From positions 1-42,464 of the forward strand of contig CAYOXX010000023.1 of the NCBI GenBank assembly GCA_964408025.1: 42,464 bases of DNA, in the 5' to 3' direction. The translations under genes and the position numbers were made by a program. Source of the stretch: CAYOXX01 sp964408025. GTDB lineage: Bacteria > Acidobacteriota > DATKUA01. This document shows positions 18,636 to 27,113 of this stretch, piece by piece (position 1 is the stretch's first letter; the number at the start of each line of letters is the position of its first letter). The notes beneath the pieces were generated by a model. The model ran no database searches. It was not told where the DNA came from and saw only the letters and a program-made list of their open reading frames with translations.

Positions 18636-19016
18636 TTACCGTCGTCCCGGATCACCCGGTTGCATTTTATCCCGATCCCGGCGACGGACGCCCAGGAAGT
18701 AGAATGCCAGGCCCGCCAGACCGACGATGTAGCCGATGCCGCCCAGCACGTCGCGGAAGCGGACCTCCTCCTTGAACTCCTTCAGCTCCCTCGCCAGCGG
18801 CCGGACCCTCATGGCGACCGAACGCTCGACTACCCGGGCGAGGGTCTCCTCGTCGGCCACGAGGCCCGCCCCGGCGCCGGAATCGTTCAGGACCTCTGTG
18901 TCGTCCTGCTCCGCCGCTGTATCCTGGGCCATCATACCGCTGCTCCAGAAGAGGAGAACTATAGCGGCGGCCAACACTGAACCTATCTGGAAAACACGCC
19001 GTTTATTAATAGCCAT
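18636..19016 (-). CDS. CbiN/NikN-like two-helix component of the metal importer
   Basis: This 126-residue protein has one N-terminal hydrophobic segment (about 10-28), an acidic loop of about 60 residues, and a second helix (about 93-112, VLGGIGYIVGLAGLAFYFLG) followed by a basic tail. Two helices around an outer loop is the topology of CbiN/NikN, the small accessory of CbiM. Sequence similarity is not strong enough for a firm name. ATG 19016 has AAGGAG upstream; the longer frame overlaps the preceding gene. Its place between the NikL-like gene and cbiQ supports the role. Confidence 0.6.
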   Translation of the reverse strand: MAINKRRVFQIGSVLAAAIVLLFWSSGMMAQDTAAEQDDTEVLNDSGAGAGLVADEETLARVVERSVAMRVRPLARELKEFKEEVRFRDVLGGIGYIVGLAGLAFYFLGVRRRDRDKMQPGDPGRR

Positions 19017-19051
19017 CGAAAACTCCTTCGGCAAACGAGGTCCCGCGCCCG

Positions 19052-19423
19052 CTAGTCGGACCCTCCCTCGTAGGGCGGGAGCGAATCCGGAAGGTCCTCC
19101 GCCGGGATCGTTTCGGTCGCCCGGTGACCCATGTGGGTGACGACGAAGCGGTGGTCGCACCTGAAGCTGGCCTCGAAGGCGAACAGTCCCTCCTCGTCGG
19201 TCTCGGTCTCGCCCAGCTTCTCACCGTCGGGGGCGAAAACCTCGACGCGGGCGCCCGCGGCCTGTGAGTCCTGGTAATAGGCTTCCCCCCGGATGGCGGC
19301 GCCGCTCTCGACGTAGACGTCGAGGTGCAGACCGTGGGCGAGTGAGGGCGCCGGCAGGAGCAGGAGCAGAGCTGAGGCGAGAGCGAGAAGCGAGAGTAGC
19401 GGAATCGAGGCGTTGCTAGGCAT
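19052..19423 (-). CDS. NikL/NikK-like periplasmic component of the metal importer
   Basis: This 123-residue secreted protein has a signal peptide (about 1-29, ending APSLAHG). The rest is a small beta sandwich: GLHLDVYVESGAAIRGEAYYQ, ARVEVFAPDGEKLGETETDE and a later CDHRFVVTHMGHRA stretch. The mature N-terminus AHGLHLDV with its His residues and the DGEKLGET/DEEGLF pattern are typical of NikL/NikK proteins, extra subunits of nickel ECF importers. It overlaps cbiM by eight bases. NikL-type subunits are tied to nickel, which favours nickel over cobalt as substrate, an inference. Confidence 0.65.
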   Translation of the reverse strand: MPSNASIPLLSLLALASALLLLLPAPSLAHGLHLDVYVESGAAIRGEAYYQDSQAAGARVEVFAPDGEKLGETETDEEGLFAFEASFRCDHRFVVTHMGHRATETIPAEDLPDSLPPYEGGSD

Positions 19424-20066
19424 TCTGTTTCTCCCTGGTCAACAGGTACGGTGGGTCGAGCAGCTCGGGCCGCACCTGGCGCAGAAAAGCGACCGCCGCC
19501 GCAGTCACCAAGCCCTCGACTATCCCGATCGGCAGGTGGGCGATGAAGACGCCGTTGGCGATTAATCCGAACTCTTCTCCGGTGATCACAAGTTCGGCCG
19601 CCACCAGCAGCGCCGCGAAGACGATCGCCAGCGCGCCCGCGGCGAAGCCTGCGGCGAGGAGAGCCGCCTTGGACCTGGCGCGGCGGACGCATCTGTTGAA
19701 GAGGTAGAAGCACACCAGAGCCGTGAAGCCGAAGTTGAAGGTGTTGAGGCCCAGCGTCGTCAGGCCGCCGTGGCCGAAGAATATCGCCTGCAGGAAGAGC
19801 GCGATCAGGAACGCGGGAAAGGCGGCCCAGCCGAGGATCAGGCCCACCAGGCCGTTGAGGATCAGGTGGGCGCTGGTGGGGCCGAACTTGACGTGGATCA
19901 GCGAGGCGACAAAGAAGGTCGCCGAGAGGACCGCCACGCGCGGCACGCGCTCGTAGTCCATCTTCCTCAGGCCGGCCATAGTCCCCGCCAGGGCCAGAAG
20001 CGCGCCCCCGACCAGGATCGCCTGCCCGGCTAACGTCTCCGAAAGCACGCCGTCGGAAATATGCAC
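19416..20066 (-). CDS. cbiM: Nickel/cobalt ECF transporter S-component CbiM/NikM
   Basis: CbiM is the membrane subunit that binds the metal ion. I chose GTG 20066 because it makes the protein begin M-H-I-S-D-G; in NikM structures the N-terminal Met amine and His2 coordinate nickel, so the start must be exactly here. GGAGAAA lies eight bases upstream, and the promoter puts the transcript start near 20098. The 216 residues include SLIHVKFGPTSAHLILNG with the further conserved His, and FFGHGGLTTLGLNTFNFG, both family hallmarks, and about six or seven hydrophobic helices. It is the first gene of the operon. Confidence 0.92.
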   Translation of the reverse strand: MHISDGVLSETLAGQAILVGGALLALAGTMAGLRKMDYERVPRVAVLSATFFVASLIHVKFGPTSAHLILNGLVGLILGWAAFPAFLIALFLQAIFFGHGGLTTLGLNTFNFGFTALVCFYLFNRCVRRARSKAALLAAGFAAGALAIVFAALLVAAELVITGEEFGLIANGVFIAHLPIGIVEGLVTAAAVAFLRQVRPELLDPPYLLTREKQNA

Positions 20067-20084
20067 CGCGATTTCTCCACTAGT

Positions 20085-20099
20085 GCCCCTCAAGAGGGC
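20085..20099 (-). promoter_or_regulatory. Inverted repeat over the cbiM transcription start (candidate operator)
   Basis: GCCCCTC-AA-GAGGGC forms an inverted repeat that covers the predicted start site of the cbiM transcript (near 20098). Its core, CCTCAAGAGG (20088-20097), occurs again exactly at 20237-20246. A repeat at +1 with a second copy about 140 bases upstream suggests an operator for a metal-responsive repressor, or a hairpin at the mRNA 5' end. No regulator gene is nearby. Confidence 0.35.
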
Positions 20100-20104
20100 G
20101 AGTG

Positions 20105-20133
20105 ATGTTATTACGCAGGTGAAGATTGATCAA
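20105..20133 (-). promoter_or_regulatory. Promoter of the nickel/cobalt importer operon
   Basis: On the minus strand TTGATC (20133-20128) is followed after exactly 17 bases by TAACAT (20110-20105). The predicted start near 20098 gives a 32-base leader with GGAGAAA before GTG 20066. I found no cobalamin or NiCo riboswitch between here and the ferritin-like gene. Confidence 0.5.
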
Positions 20134-20254
20134 GATTGGAGCCCGATCCAAATTCCGCTTAGGGGAAAGAGGTTCTCCCAACTTAGGGATCAGTACTTAG
20201 GTTTTTGTTTCAAAACGTGACTGCGAAACAACCTGACCTCAAGAGGCAGGAGGA

Positions 20255-20279
20255 CATTAAAACCTAAGGCTGACGCCTT
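20255..20279 (-). terminator. Rho-independent terminator of the ferritin-like gene
   Basis: Read on the minus strand, AAGGC-GTCA-GCCTT forms a hairpin directly after the stop at 20286 and is followed by AGGTTTTAAT. The stem is short and the T-run has only four T, so efficiency may be modest. Confidence 0.45.
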
Positions 20280-20285
20280 TACGTC

Positions 20286-20828
20286 TCACGGTCCGAAGTG
20301 GAAGAACTGGCCGGCCTGCTGCTCGTGCCAGAGGGGATTCTTCTCGAGGGCTTTGATCTCCTGTCGCAGTATCTCCTCGTGGCCGCGTTCCATCTCGGCA
20401 AGGTATTCGAGGACGGATCGGCCGCCCGGGTCGGCGGCCTTCTCACCTGCGGCGCTATAGAACTTGCGGGCCTGGGCCTCCTTGGCGGCGGCCAGCTCGA
20501 GCACCTCGCGGTTGCTCATCTTCTCGATATCGGCCTCGAGCTGACGCAGGTCGCCGGTGTCGGGAATCGGCGGGCGCTCCTCTCCCGAGAGTTCGATGTA
20601 TTTCCCCTCGAGCAGCTTGCGGTGGTTCTGCTCGTCCTCGGCGAGCGAGAGGATGCGCTGCTTGGCGAGCGGATTGGCTACGCGCAGGGCGAAGCGCTTG
20701 TAGAGGCCGTAGGAGCTGATCTCGCTCTTGATGGCGATTCCCAGAATCTCGAGGACTGTCAGCTCGCGGTCGAACTCGAATCTGCCGCCTTTTCCGGACT
20801 TGAAGGTAATACTATCCATGTCCTCCAT
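20286..20828 (-). CDS. Ferritin-like diiron (rubrerythrin-type) protein
   Basis: This 180-residue four-helix protein carries both halves of a diiron site. Glu in AIKSEISSYGLY and ExxH in AEDEQNHRKLLEG form the first pair; Glu in AAKEAQARKFY and ExxH in AEMERGHEEIL the second. Proteins of this family bind iron and often reduce peroxide or store iron. No rubredoxin Cys pair is present. I chose ATG 20828: the promoter start lies near 20852, inside the longer frame that begins at 20855, and AGGAG stands eight bases before 20828. It is a single-gene unit. Confidence 0.85.
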   Translation of the reverse strand: MEDMDSITFKSGKGGRFEFDRELTVLEILGIAIKSEISSYGLYKRFALRVANPLAKQRILSLAEDEQNHRKLLEGKYIELSGEERPPIPDTGDLRQLEADIEKMSNREVLELAAAKEAQARKFYSAAGEKAADPGGRSVLEYLAEMERGHEEILRQEIKALEKNPLWHEQQAGQFFHFGP

Positions 20829-20858
20829 CGGCACCGCTCCTATTGAGTTTGCCATAGC

Positions 20859-20887
20859 AGTATAGCAACCACCGGGTTGCCCGGCAA
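20859..20887 (-). promoter_or_regulatory. Promoter of the ferritin-like gene
   Basis: On the minus strand TTGCCG (20887-20882) is followed after 17 bases by TATACT (20864-20859), itself preceded by TGC, so both -35 and extended -10 are present. The predicted start is near 20852, which removes ATG 20855 as a usable start and points to ATG 20828. Confidence 0.6.
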
Positions 20888-20925
20888 TCGCTTGCGAAAG
20901 CGCCCCAGATTCAGGCGGCCATATC

Positions 20926-20954
20926 TTGAAAGAACGTTCCCGGATGGCTACTAT
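20926..20954 (+). promoter_or_regulatory. Promoter of the two aldehyde dehydrogenase genes
   Basis: TTGAAA (20926-20931) and TACTAT (20949-20954) are 17 bases apart. The predicted start near 20961 gives a leader of about 53 bases that ends with GAGGAGGAA before ATG 21014. It diverges from the ferritin-like gene promoter. Confidence 0.5.
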
Positions 20955-21013
20955 GCAATCCCCGAATTTACCTTCGGCGATTTATTAGCATCGAGAGCGA
21001 GGAGGAATCGGTC

Positions 21014-22501
<1,488 letters not shown>

Positions 22502-22510
22502 GAGGAGGCG

Positions 22511-24064
22511 ATGATCAAACCATTTGCCAACGAGCCGCTCACCGACTTCAGCGATCCGGAAAACGTCAAGCTCATGGAGGCGGCGATCGCCAAGGTGGAG
22601 AGTGAGTTCGGCACGGAGTACCCGCTGCGCATCGGCGGCGAGATGATCGCCACCGAAGCCAAGATCCGCAGCGTCAATCCGGCGAAGTTCGACGAGGCAG
22701 TCGGCCTGGTAGGCAAGGCGAACCAGGAGCTGGCCGACAAGGCGATCAACACCGCGGCGGAGAAATTCGAGGAGTGGAAACTGGTGCCGCCCGAGGTGCG
22801 GGCGCGCTATCTGTTCCGCGCCGCCGAGCTGATGCGCCGGCGCCGCTTCGAGTTCAACGCCGTCATGGTGCTCGAGGTCGGCAAGAACTGGGTCGAGGCC
22901 GACGGCGACACCGCCGAGGCGATCGACTTCCTCGAGTTCTACGGCCGCGAGATGATCCGCCTGGGCGGGCCGCAGCCGCTGGTTCATTACCCGCCCGAGG
23001 AGAACGAGCTGCGCTACATCCCGCTCGGCGTCGCGCTGGTGATACCGCCCTGGAACTTCCCCAACGCCATCATGTGCGGCATGACCAGCGCCGCCATCGT
23101 CGCCGGCAACACGGTGGTGCTGAAGCCGTCGTCCGACTCGCCCGTGCTCGCCTACAAGTTCGCCGAGCTGATGGAGGATGTCGGCCTGCCAGCCGGCGTG
23201 CTCAACTACTGCCCCGGCAGCGGCGCCGAGGTCGGCGACTTCCTTGTGCAGCACCCCAAGACGCGCCTCATCGCCTTCACAGGCTCCAAGGAGGTCGGCC
23301 TGCGCATCAACGAGCTGGCCGCCAAGGCCAGCCCTGGCCAGATCTGGATCAAGCGCGTAATCGCCGAGATGGGCGGCAAGGACACCATCGTGGTCGCCGA
23401 AGACGCCGACGTCGAGGCCGCCGCCGAGGGGATCACCGTCAGCGCCTTTGGTTACCAGGGGCAGAAGTGCAGCGCCTGCTCGCGCGCCGTAGTCGTCGAA
23501 GACGTTTACGACGAGGTGCTCGCCAAGGTGGTCGAGCGGGCCGAGGCGATCAAGGTCGGCCCCACCAAGTTCCAGGACAACTGGATGGGGCCCGTCTCCA
23601 GCAAGTGGGCGTTCGGCTCAATTCAGGAGTACATCGAGATCGGCAAGGGCGAGGGGCGCCTGATGTGCGGCGGCGGCACCGGCGACCCGGCCGGCTGGTT
23701 CATCGAGCCGACCGTTATAGCAGACGTCGACCCGCGAGCCCGCATCTCGCTCGAGGAGATCTTCGGACCGGTGCTCGCCGTCTTCAAGGCCCGCGACTAC
23801 GACCACGCCCTCGAGATCGCCAACAACACCGAGTACGGCCTCACCGGAGCCGTCTACAGCCGCGACCAGTCAAAGCTCGAGAGGGCGCGCGAGGAGTTCC
23901 ACGTCGGCAACCTCTACTTCAACCGCAAGTGCACCGCGGCCCTGGTCGGCGTCCACCCCTTCGGCGGCTTCAACATGAGCGGAACCGACTCCAAGGCCGG
24001 CGGCCGCGACTACCTACTCCTTTTCACGCAGGCTAAAAGCATCAGCCAGTTCATGGGGAGATAA
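22511..24064 (+). CDS. pruA: L-glutamate gamma-semialdehyde (P5C) dehydrogenase
   Basis: This enzyme oxidises glutamate semialdehyde, formed from proline or ornithine via pyrroline-5-carboxylate, to glutamate. The 517-residue protein begins with the PFANEPLTDFSDPEN motif and has AEAIDFLEFYGREM, VALVIPPWNFP, GSKEVGLRINELAAK, the Glu of AEMGGKDTIVV and the catalytic Cys of GYQGQKCSACSR. These are features of RocA/PruA-type monofunctional P5C dehydrogenases. There is no proline dehydrogenase domain or neighbouring putA. It follows the other dehydrogenase by nine bases with AGGAGGAGG before ATG, so the two are cotranscribed. Confidence 0.93.
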   Translation: MIKPFANEPLTDFSDPENVKLMEAAIAKVESEFGTEYPLRIGGEMIATEAKIRSVNPAKFDEAVGLVGKANQELADKAINTAAEKFEEWKLVPPEVRARYLFRAAELMRRRRFEFNAVMVLEVGKNWVEADGDTAEAIDFLEFYGREMIRLGGPQPLVHYPPEENELRYIPLGVALVIPPWNFPNAIMCGMTSAAIVAGNTVVLKPSSDSPVLAYKFAELMEDVGLPAGVLNYCPGSGAEVGDFLVQHPKTRLIAFTGSKEVGLRINELAAKASPGQIWIKRVIAEMGGKDTIVVAEDADVEAAAEGITVSAFGYQGQKCSACSRAVVVEDVYDEVLAKVVERAEAIKVGPTKFQDNWMGPVSSKWAFGSIQEYIEIGKGEGRLMCGGGTGDPAGWFIEPTVIADVDPRARISLEEIFGPVLAVFKARDYDHALEIANNTEYGLTGAVYSRDQSKLERAREEFHVGNLYFNRKCTAALVGVHPFGGFNMSGTDSKAGGRDYLLLFTQAKSISQFMGR

Positions 24065-24087
24065 TAGAATTCTTTACGTTGTTCAAA

Positions 24088-24120
24088 GGCCGGGACAGTA
24101 AGCTGCTCCGGCCATTCATT
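24088..24120 (+). terminator. Probable terminator after pruA
   Basis: GGCCGG (24088-24093) and CCGGCC (24108-24113) form a stem around a 14-base loop, followed by ATTCATT. It lies 24 bases after the pruA stop. The loop is long and the T-run weak. Confidence 0.4.
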
Positions 24121-24247
24121 TACCCATGCTCTGAAAATTACGTGATTTTAAATCCGTTTACATCTTCTCCGGATGATGTGAGGCGACATGGACGCCTGAA
24201 GCAAAAATTTGTTTGATTTCGTGTTCCGCCGGACCAAACAAGCTTCC

Positions 24248-24276
24248 TTGAGGTGAAGAAAACCGGGTACTATACT
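24248..24276 (+). promoter_or_regulatory. Promoter of the lysine 6-dehydrogenase-like gene
   Basis: TTGAGG (24248-24253) and TATACT (24271-24276) are separated by exactly 17 bases, one of the best promoters in the window. The predicted start near 24283 leaves a 19-base leader with GAAAGGG before the start codon at 24302. The gene therefore has its own promoter besides any read-through from pruA. Confidence 0.6.
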
Positions 24277-24301
24277 CTTACGCAAAGAAAGGGTCGTGGT
24301 A

Positions 24302-25456
24302 ATGAGAATCGGAGTTATCGGCGCGGGGCTGATGGGACGAGCTATTGCGTGGGACATGGTGCGCAGCGAGGGCGTTGAGCATGTCCTGCTTCTGGACAAC
24401 GACACGGGGCGGCTGGAGTCGGCTAAATCGTTCGCGGGCGACGTGGAGACGCGCATCTGCGACGCGGGCGACCTGGCATCGGTTGCCGGTGCGATCGCGG
24501 GCTGCGGCGCGGCGGTGAGCTGCGTCCCATACCGCTTCAACGAGGGCCTCACGGCCGCCTGCATCGACAGCGGCGTCCACTTTTGCGACCTTGGCGGCAA
24601 CAACTCCGTGGTCGACGCGCAGTTCGATATGTCGGAGCGGGCAAAGGCGAACGACGTGGCGGTGGTCCCGGACTGCGGCCTGGCGCCCGGCATGGCGAGC
24701 ACCTGGGCGATGGCCGGCGTCGAGGCGCTGGACGAGGTCGAGCGGGTGAGCATCCGCTGCGGCGGCCTGCCTGTCGAGCCCTTGCCGCCGCTCAACTACA
24801 TGAAGCTGTTCTCGATGACCGGCCTGATCAACGAGTACGTCGAGCCGTGCCGCACCATCTCCGACGGCGTCGAGGTCACTGTCGACGGCCTATCGGGCTT
24901 GGAGGACGTCTCCTTCCCGGAGCCGTTCGGCGAGCTGGAGGCGTTCTACACCTCGGGCGGGACGTCGACGCTGGTGAGCACGCTGCGCGGCCGCGTGCGG
25001 GAACTCGATTACAAGACGATACGCTACCCCGGCCACTGCCGCCTGATGCGTGCCATGGTCGCCATCGGCCTGGCGGACAGCGGGCCGTTGACTGTCGACG
25101 GCCAGCCGGTGAGCCCGCGCCGGACTCTCGAGGCGCTGCTGGATCGGCACCTGCCCTCGGCCGGACTCGACGTGACTTTGCTGCGCATCGACTGCATGGG
25201 GCAACTGGAGGGCCAAACGGCAACGATCCGCCACCAGCTCATCGACTACGCCGACTCCGAGAACGGCCTCAGCTCGATGCAGCGCTGCACCGGCTTCCCG
25301 GCGGCCGCGGTGGCCCGCATGCTGGCCGAAGGCTCGATCGGCGAGCGGGGAACGCTGCCGCAGGAGCTGGCGGTGCCGGCCGGGCGCCTGGCAGCGGAGC
25401 TGGCGGCGCGGGGCGTAGAGATCAAGCGCACAGTGCTTCGCCCGCACGACGTTTGA
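24302..25456 (+). CDS. L-lysine 6-dehydrogenase / saccharopine dehydrogenase family protein
   Basis: This 384-residue oxidoreductase has an N-terminal Rossmann fold (GVIGAGLMGRAIAWD) and the SVHFCDLGG-like segment (here GVHFCDLGGNN). The C-terminal half carries GLAPGMAS, the CGGLPVEPLPPLNY stretch, LEAFYTSGGTSTL and YKTIRYPGH. These match bacterial lysine 6-dehydrogenase closely; that enzyme converts lysine to aminoadipate semialdehyde with release of ammonia. Members of the wider family include saccharopine dehydrogenases, so the exact reaction needs testing. ATG 24302 is preferred to GTG 24296 because GAAAGGG is better spaced. The two upstream dehydrogenases fit a lysine or proline degradation pathway. 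Confidence 0.85.
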   Translation: MRIGVIGAGLMGRAIAWDMVRSEGVEHVLLLDNDTGRLESAKSFAGDVETRICDAGDLASVAGAIAGCGAAVSCVPYRFNEGLTAACIDSGVHFCDLGGNNSVVDAQFDMSERAKANDVAVVPDCGLAPGMASTWAMAGVEALDEVERVSIRCGGLPVEPLPPLNYMKLFSMTGLINEYVEPCRTISDGVEVTVDGLSGLEDVSFPEPFGELEAFYTSGGTSTLVSTLRGRVRELDYKTIRYPGHCRLMRAMVAIGLADSGPLTVDGQPVSPRRTLEALLDRHLPSAGLDVTLLRIDCMGQLEGQTATIRHQLIDYADSENGLSSMQRCTGFPAAAVARMLAEGSIGERGTLPQELAVPAGRLAAELAARGVEIKRTVLRPHDV

Positions 25457-25517
25457 ACGGCGTGGGTGTGCTACACGTCTGGTGATCTTGTTACCGCCTG
25501 TAGCCGCAGCGATTTGG

Positions 25518-25683
25518 CCGACAGGAATGTCGGAACTCCTAAATTGGAAACATAATGGCCGGCATGAATAAAGACCCTCATTCCCCGTGTAGGAGGGGGG
25601 ACCCACCTAGGCGCGCCCTGGCGGGCAATCCTGTCCACGGCTCCCCGCAGGCCGCACAACGCTTGTTGCCCACCAGATGGGCA
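25518..25683. repeat. Intergenic hairpin cluster with a dispersed 16-mer
   Basis: The 336 bases between 25457 and 25792 hold no gene. They contain CCGACA-GGAA-TGTCGG (25518-25533), a perfect stem with a GNRA-type loop, and TGCCCA-CCAGA-TGGGCA (25667-25683). Between them AGGCGCGCCCTGGCGG (25609-25624) is repeated exactly at 36952-36967. The set looks like degenerate REP or MITE-like intergenic elements. No transposase is present. Confidence 0.4.
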
Positions 25684-25698
25684 GGGGGCGAACCTGAT

Positions 25699-25728
25699 TT
25701 GCATTGGATGCGTCTTCTACGTTAGCAT
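25699..25728 (+). promoter_or_regulatory. Candidate promoter of the GAF/SpoIIE phosphatase gene
   Basis: TTGCAT (25699-25704) and TAGCAT (25723-25728) are separated by 18 bases. TAGCAT also serves as the likely -10 at 30264. The predicted start near 25735 leaves a leader of about 58 bases with GGGAGGGG before GTG 25793. Confidence 0.35.
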
Positions 25729-25792
25729 CTAGGGCTTAGCTGATAAATAGCCGGCGACGGCGGCGCCAGCCTTGCGGGAGGGGCGGCATCCG

Positions 25793-27109
25793 GTGGCTAA
25801 CAAGATCATAAAGAAGCTACGCTTCTGGCGGCGGAAGAGCAACCCGTTCACCCGCCTGAGCCGCGACCTGCTGGAGTTCAGTCAGGCCTTCTCTTCGATA
25901 ACCGACATGCGGCAGCTGGTGCCGTCGGTGATCGGCAAGATCCGCGACCTGATCGGCGTGGATGAGGTAGCGTTGTTCCTGCTCGACCGCGCCAGCTCGC
26001 GATTCAACCTCATCCACAGCCGCGGCATCGACCTCAACCCCCGTCTGCGCATTCGGGGTGATTATTACTTCGAGGCCGACGACAAGCTGGTGCGTTGGCT
26101 GCTGAACAACCGGCTGCCGCTGGTTACCAGCGCGATGCCGGACGTCCTCGACTACTTCAACGAGGAGGAGCGCGATATCCTGCGCTTCACCTCGACGGAG
26201 GTCTGCATCGGGCTGGAGGCGCACAACCGCTTCATCGGCCTTTTCTGCCTGGGCCGCAAGCGGGATGGCAAGGATTTCGCCACACACGACTTCCAGCTGC
26301 TGGCGGCAGTGTCGGCGCAGGCGGCGCTGGCTTTTGAAAACAATCGCTTGCAGAGCGAGGCGATCGAACAGGAGCGGATGAAGCGCGAGCTGGAGATCGC
26401 CGGGACGCTGCAGAAGCGGCTGCTGCCGAGCAAGCCTTTACAGCAGTACCCGGAACTGGACATAGCCGGCTTCTGCATCCCGAGCAGCGAGGTAGGCGGC
26501 GACTACTTCGATTACCTGCCGCTGTCGGACGGCAGGCTTGGCCTGGTGATCGGCGACGTCTCGGGCCACGGCATGAGGGCCGGGCTGCTGATGGCGATGG
26601 CCAAGGCATGCCTGGTGACCCTGACAAAAGTGGACACCTCCTGCACGCAGGTGCTCAGCACGCTCAACGCACTCATCCACGATCTTTCCGAGCCGCACGC
26701 CCTGATGACCTTCTTCTACTCGGAGCTGGACGTGGCGCGACGACAGCTCGCCTTCGCCAACGCCGGACACCTCTTCCCATATCACTATCGCAAGAGAATT
26801 GACTCTCTGAGTAGTCTGGAGACGGTCGCCTACCCGCTCGGCGTGCGCAGCGAGTATCCTTTCGAAGAGCACAGCGTCAGCCTCGAGCCCGGCGACTTCC
26901 TGGTCTTCTTCTCCGACGGCTTCATCGAGGGGCTGAACGGCAAGGAGGAGCAGTACGGCTTCGAGCGCTTCGAGAGCGCTGTGCACGCTCACCGCGGCGA
27001 GGACGCCGCGGGGCTAAGCGAGGGCGTGAAGGACGACTTCTTCGGGTTCCTCGACGGCGCCTCGCACCAGGACGACCTGACGCTGATGGTCCTGCGGGTG
27101 AAGGACTGA
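25793..27109 (+). CDS. GAF-domain SpoIIE-type protein phosphatase
   Basis: This 438-residue cytoplasmic signalling protein has a GAF domain (about 35-190: MRQLVPSVIGKIRDLIGVDE, then NRFIGLFCLGRK and DFQLLAAVSAQAALAFEN), a short coiled linker, and a SpoIIE/PP2C-like phosphatase domain (about 225-437). Metal-binding motifs are visible: VGGDYFDYLPL, VIGDVSGHGMRAGLLM, FFSDGFIEG and DDLTLMVL. Such RsbU-like enzymes dephosphorylate anti-anti-sigma proteins, but no partner gene is adjacent. GTG 25793 has GGGAGGGG ten bases upstream and is preferred to TTG 25772. The next gene follows four bases later. Confidence 0.9.
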   Translation: MANKIIKKLRFWRRKSNPFTRLSRDLLEFSQAFSSITDMRQLVPSVIGKIRDLIGVDEVALFLLDRASSRFNLIHSRGIDLNPRLRIRGDYYFEADDKLVRWLLNNRLPLVTSAMPDVLDYFNEEERDILRFTSTEVCIGLEAHNRFIGLFCLGRKRDGKDFATHDFQLLAAVSAQAALAFENNRLQSEAIEQERMKRELEIAGTLQKRLLPSKPLQQYPELDIAGFCIPSSEVGGDYFDYLPLSDGRLGLVIGDVSGHGMRAGLLMAMAKACLVTLTKVDTSCTQVLSTLNALIHDLSEPHALMTFFYSELDVARRQLAFANAGHLFPYHYRKRIDSLSSLETVAYPLGVRSEYPFEEHSVSLEPGDFLVFFSDGFIEGLNGKEEQYGFERFESAVHAHRGEDAAGLSEGVKDDFFGFLDGASHQDDLTLMVLRVKD

Positions 27110-27113
27110 AGCG

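Noticed and set aside
20067..20285. Cobalamin or NiCo riboswitch upstream of cbiM
   Set aside because: I looked for the B12 box and the conserved four-helix junction on the minus strand and found neither.
25440..25700. CRISPR-like array
   Set aside because: The hairpins differ from one another and there is no regular repeat-spacer spacing.
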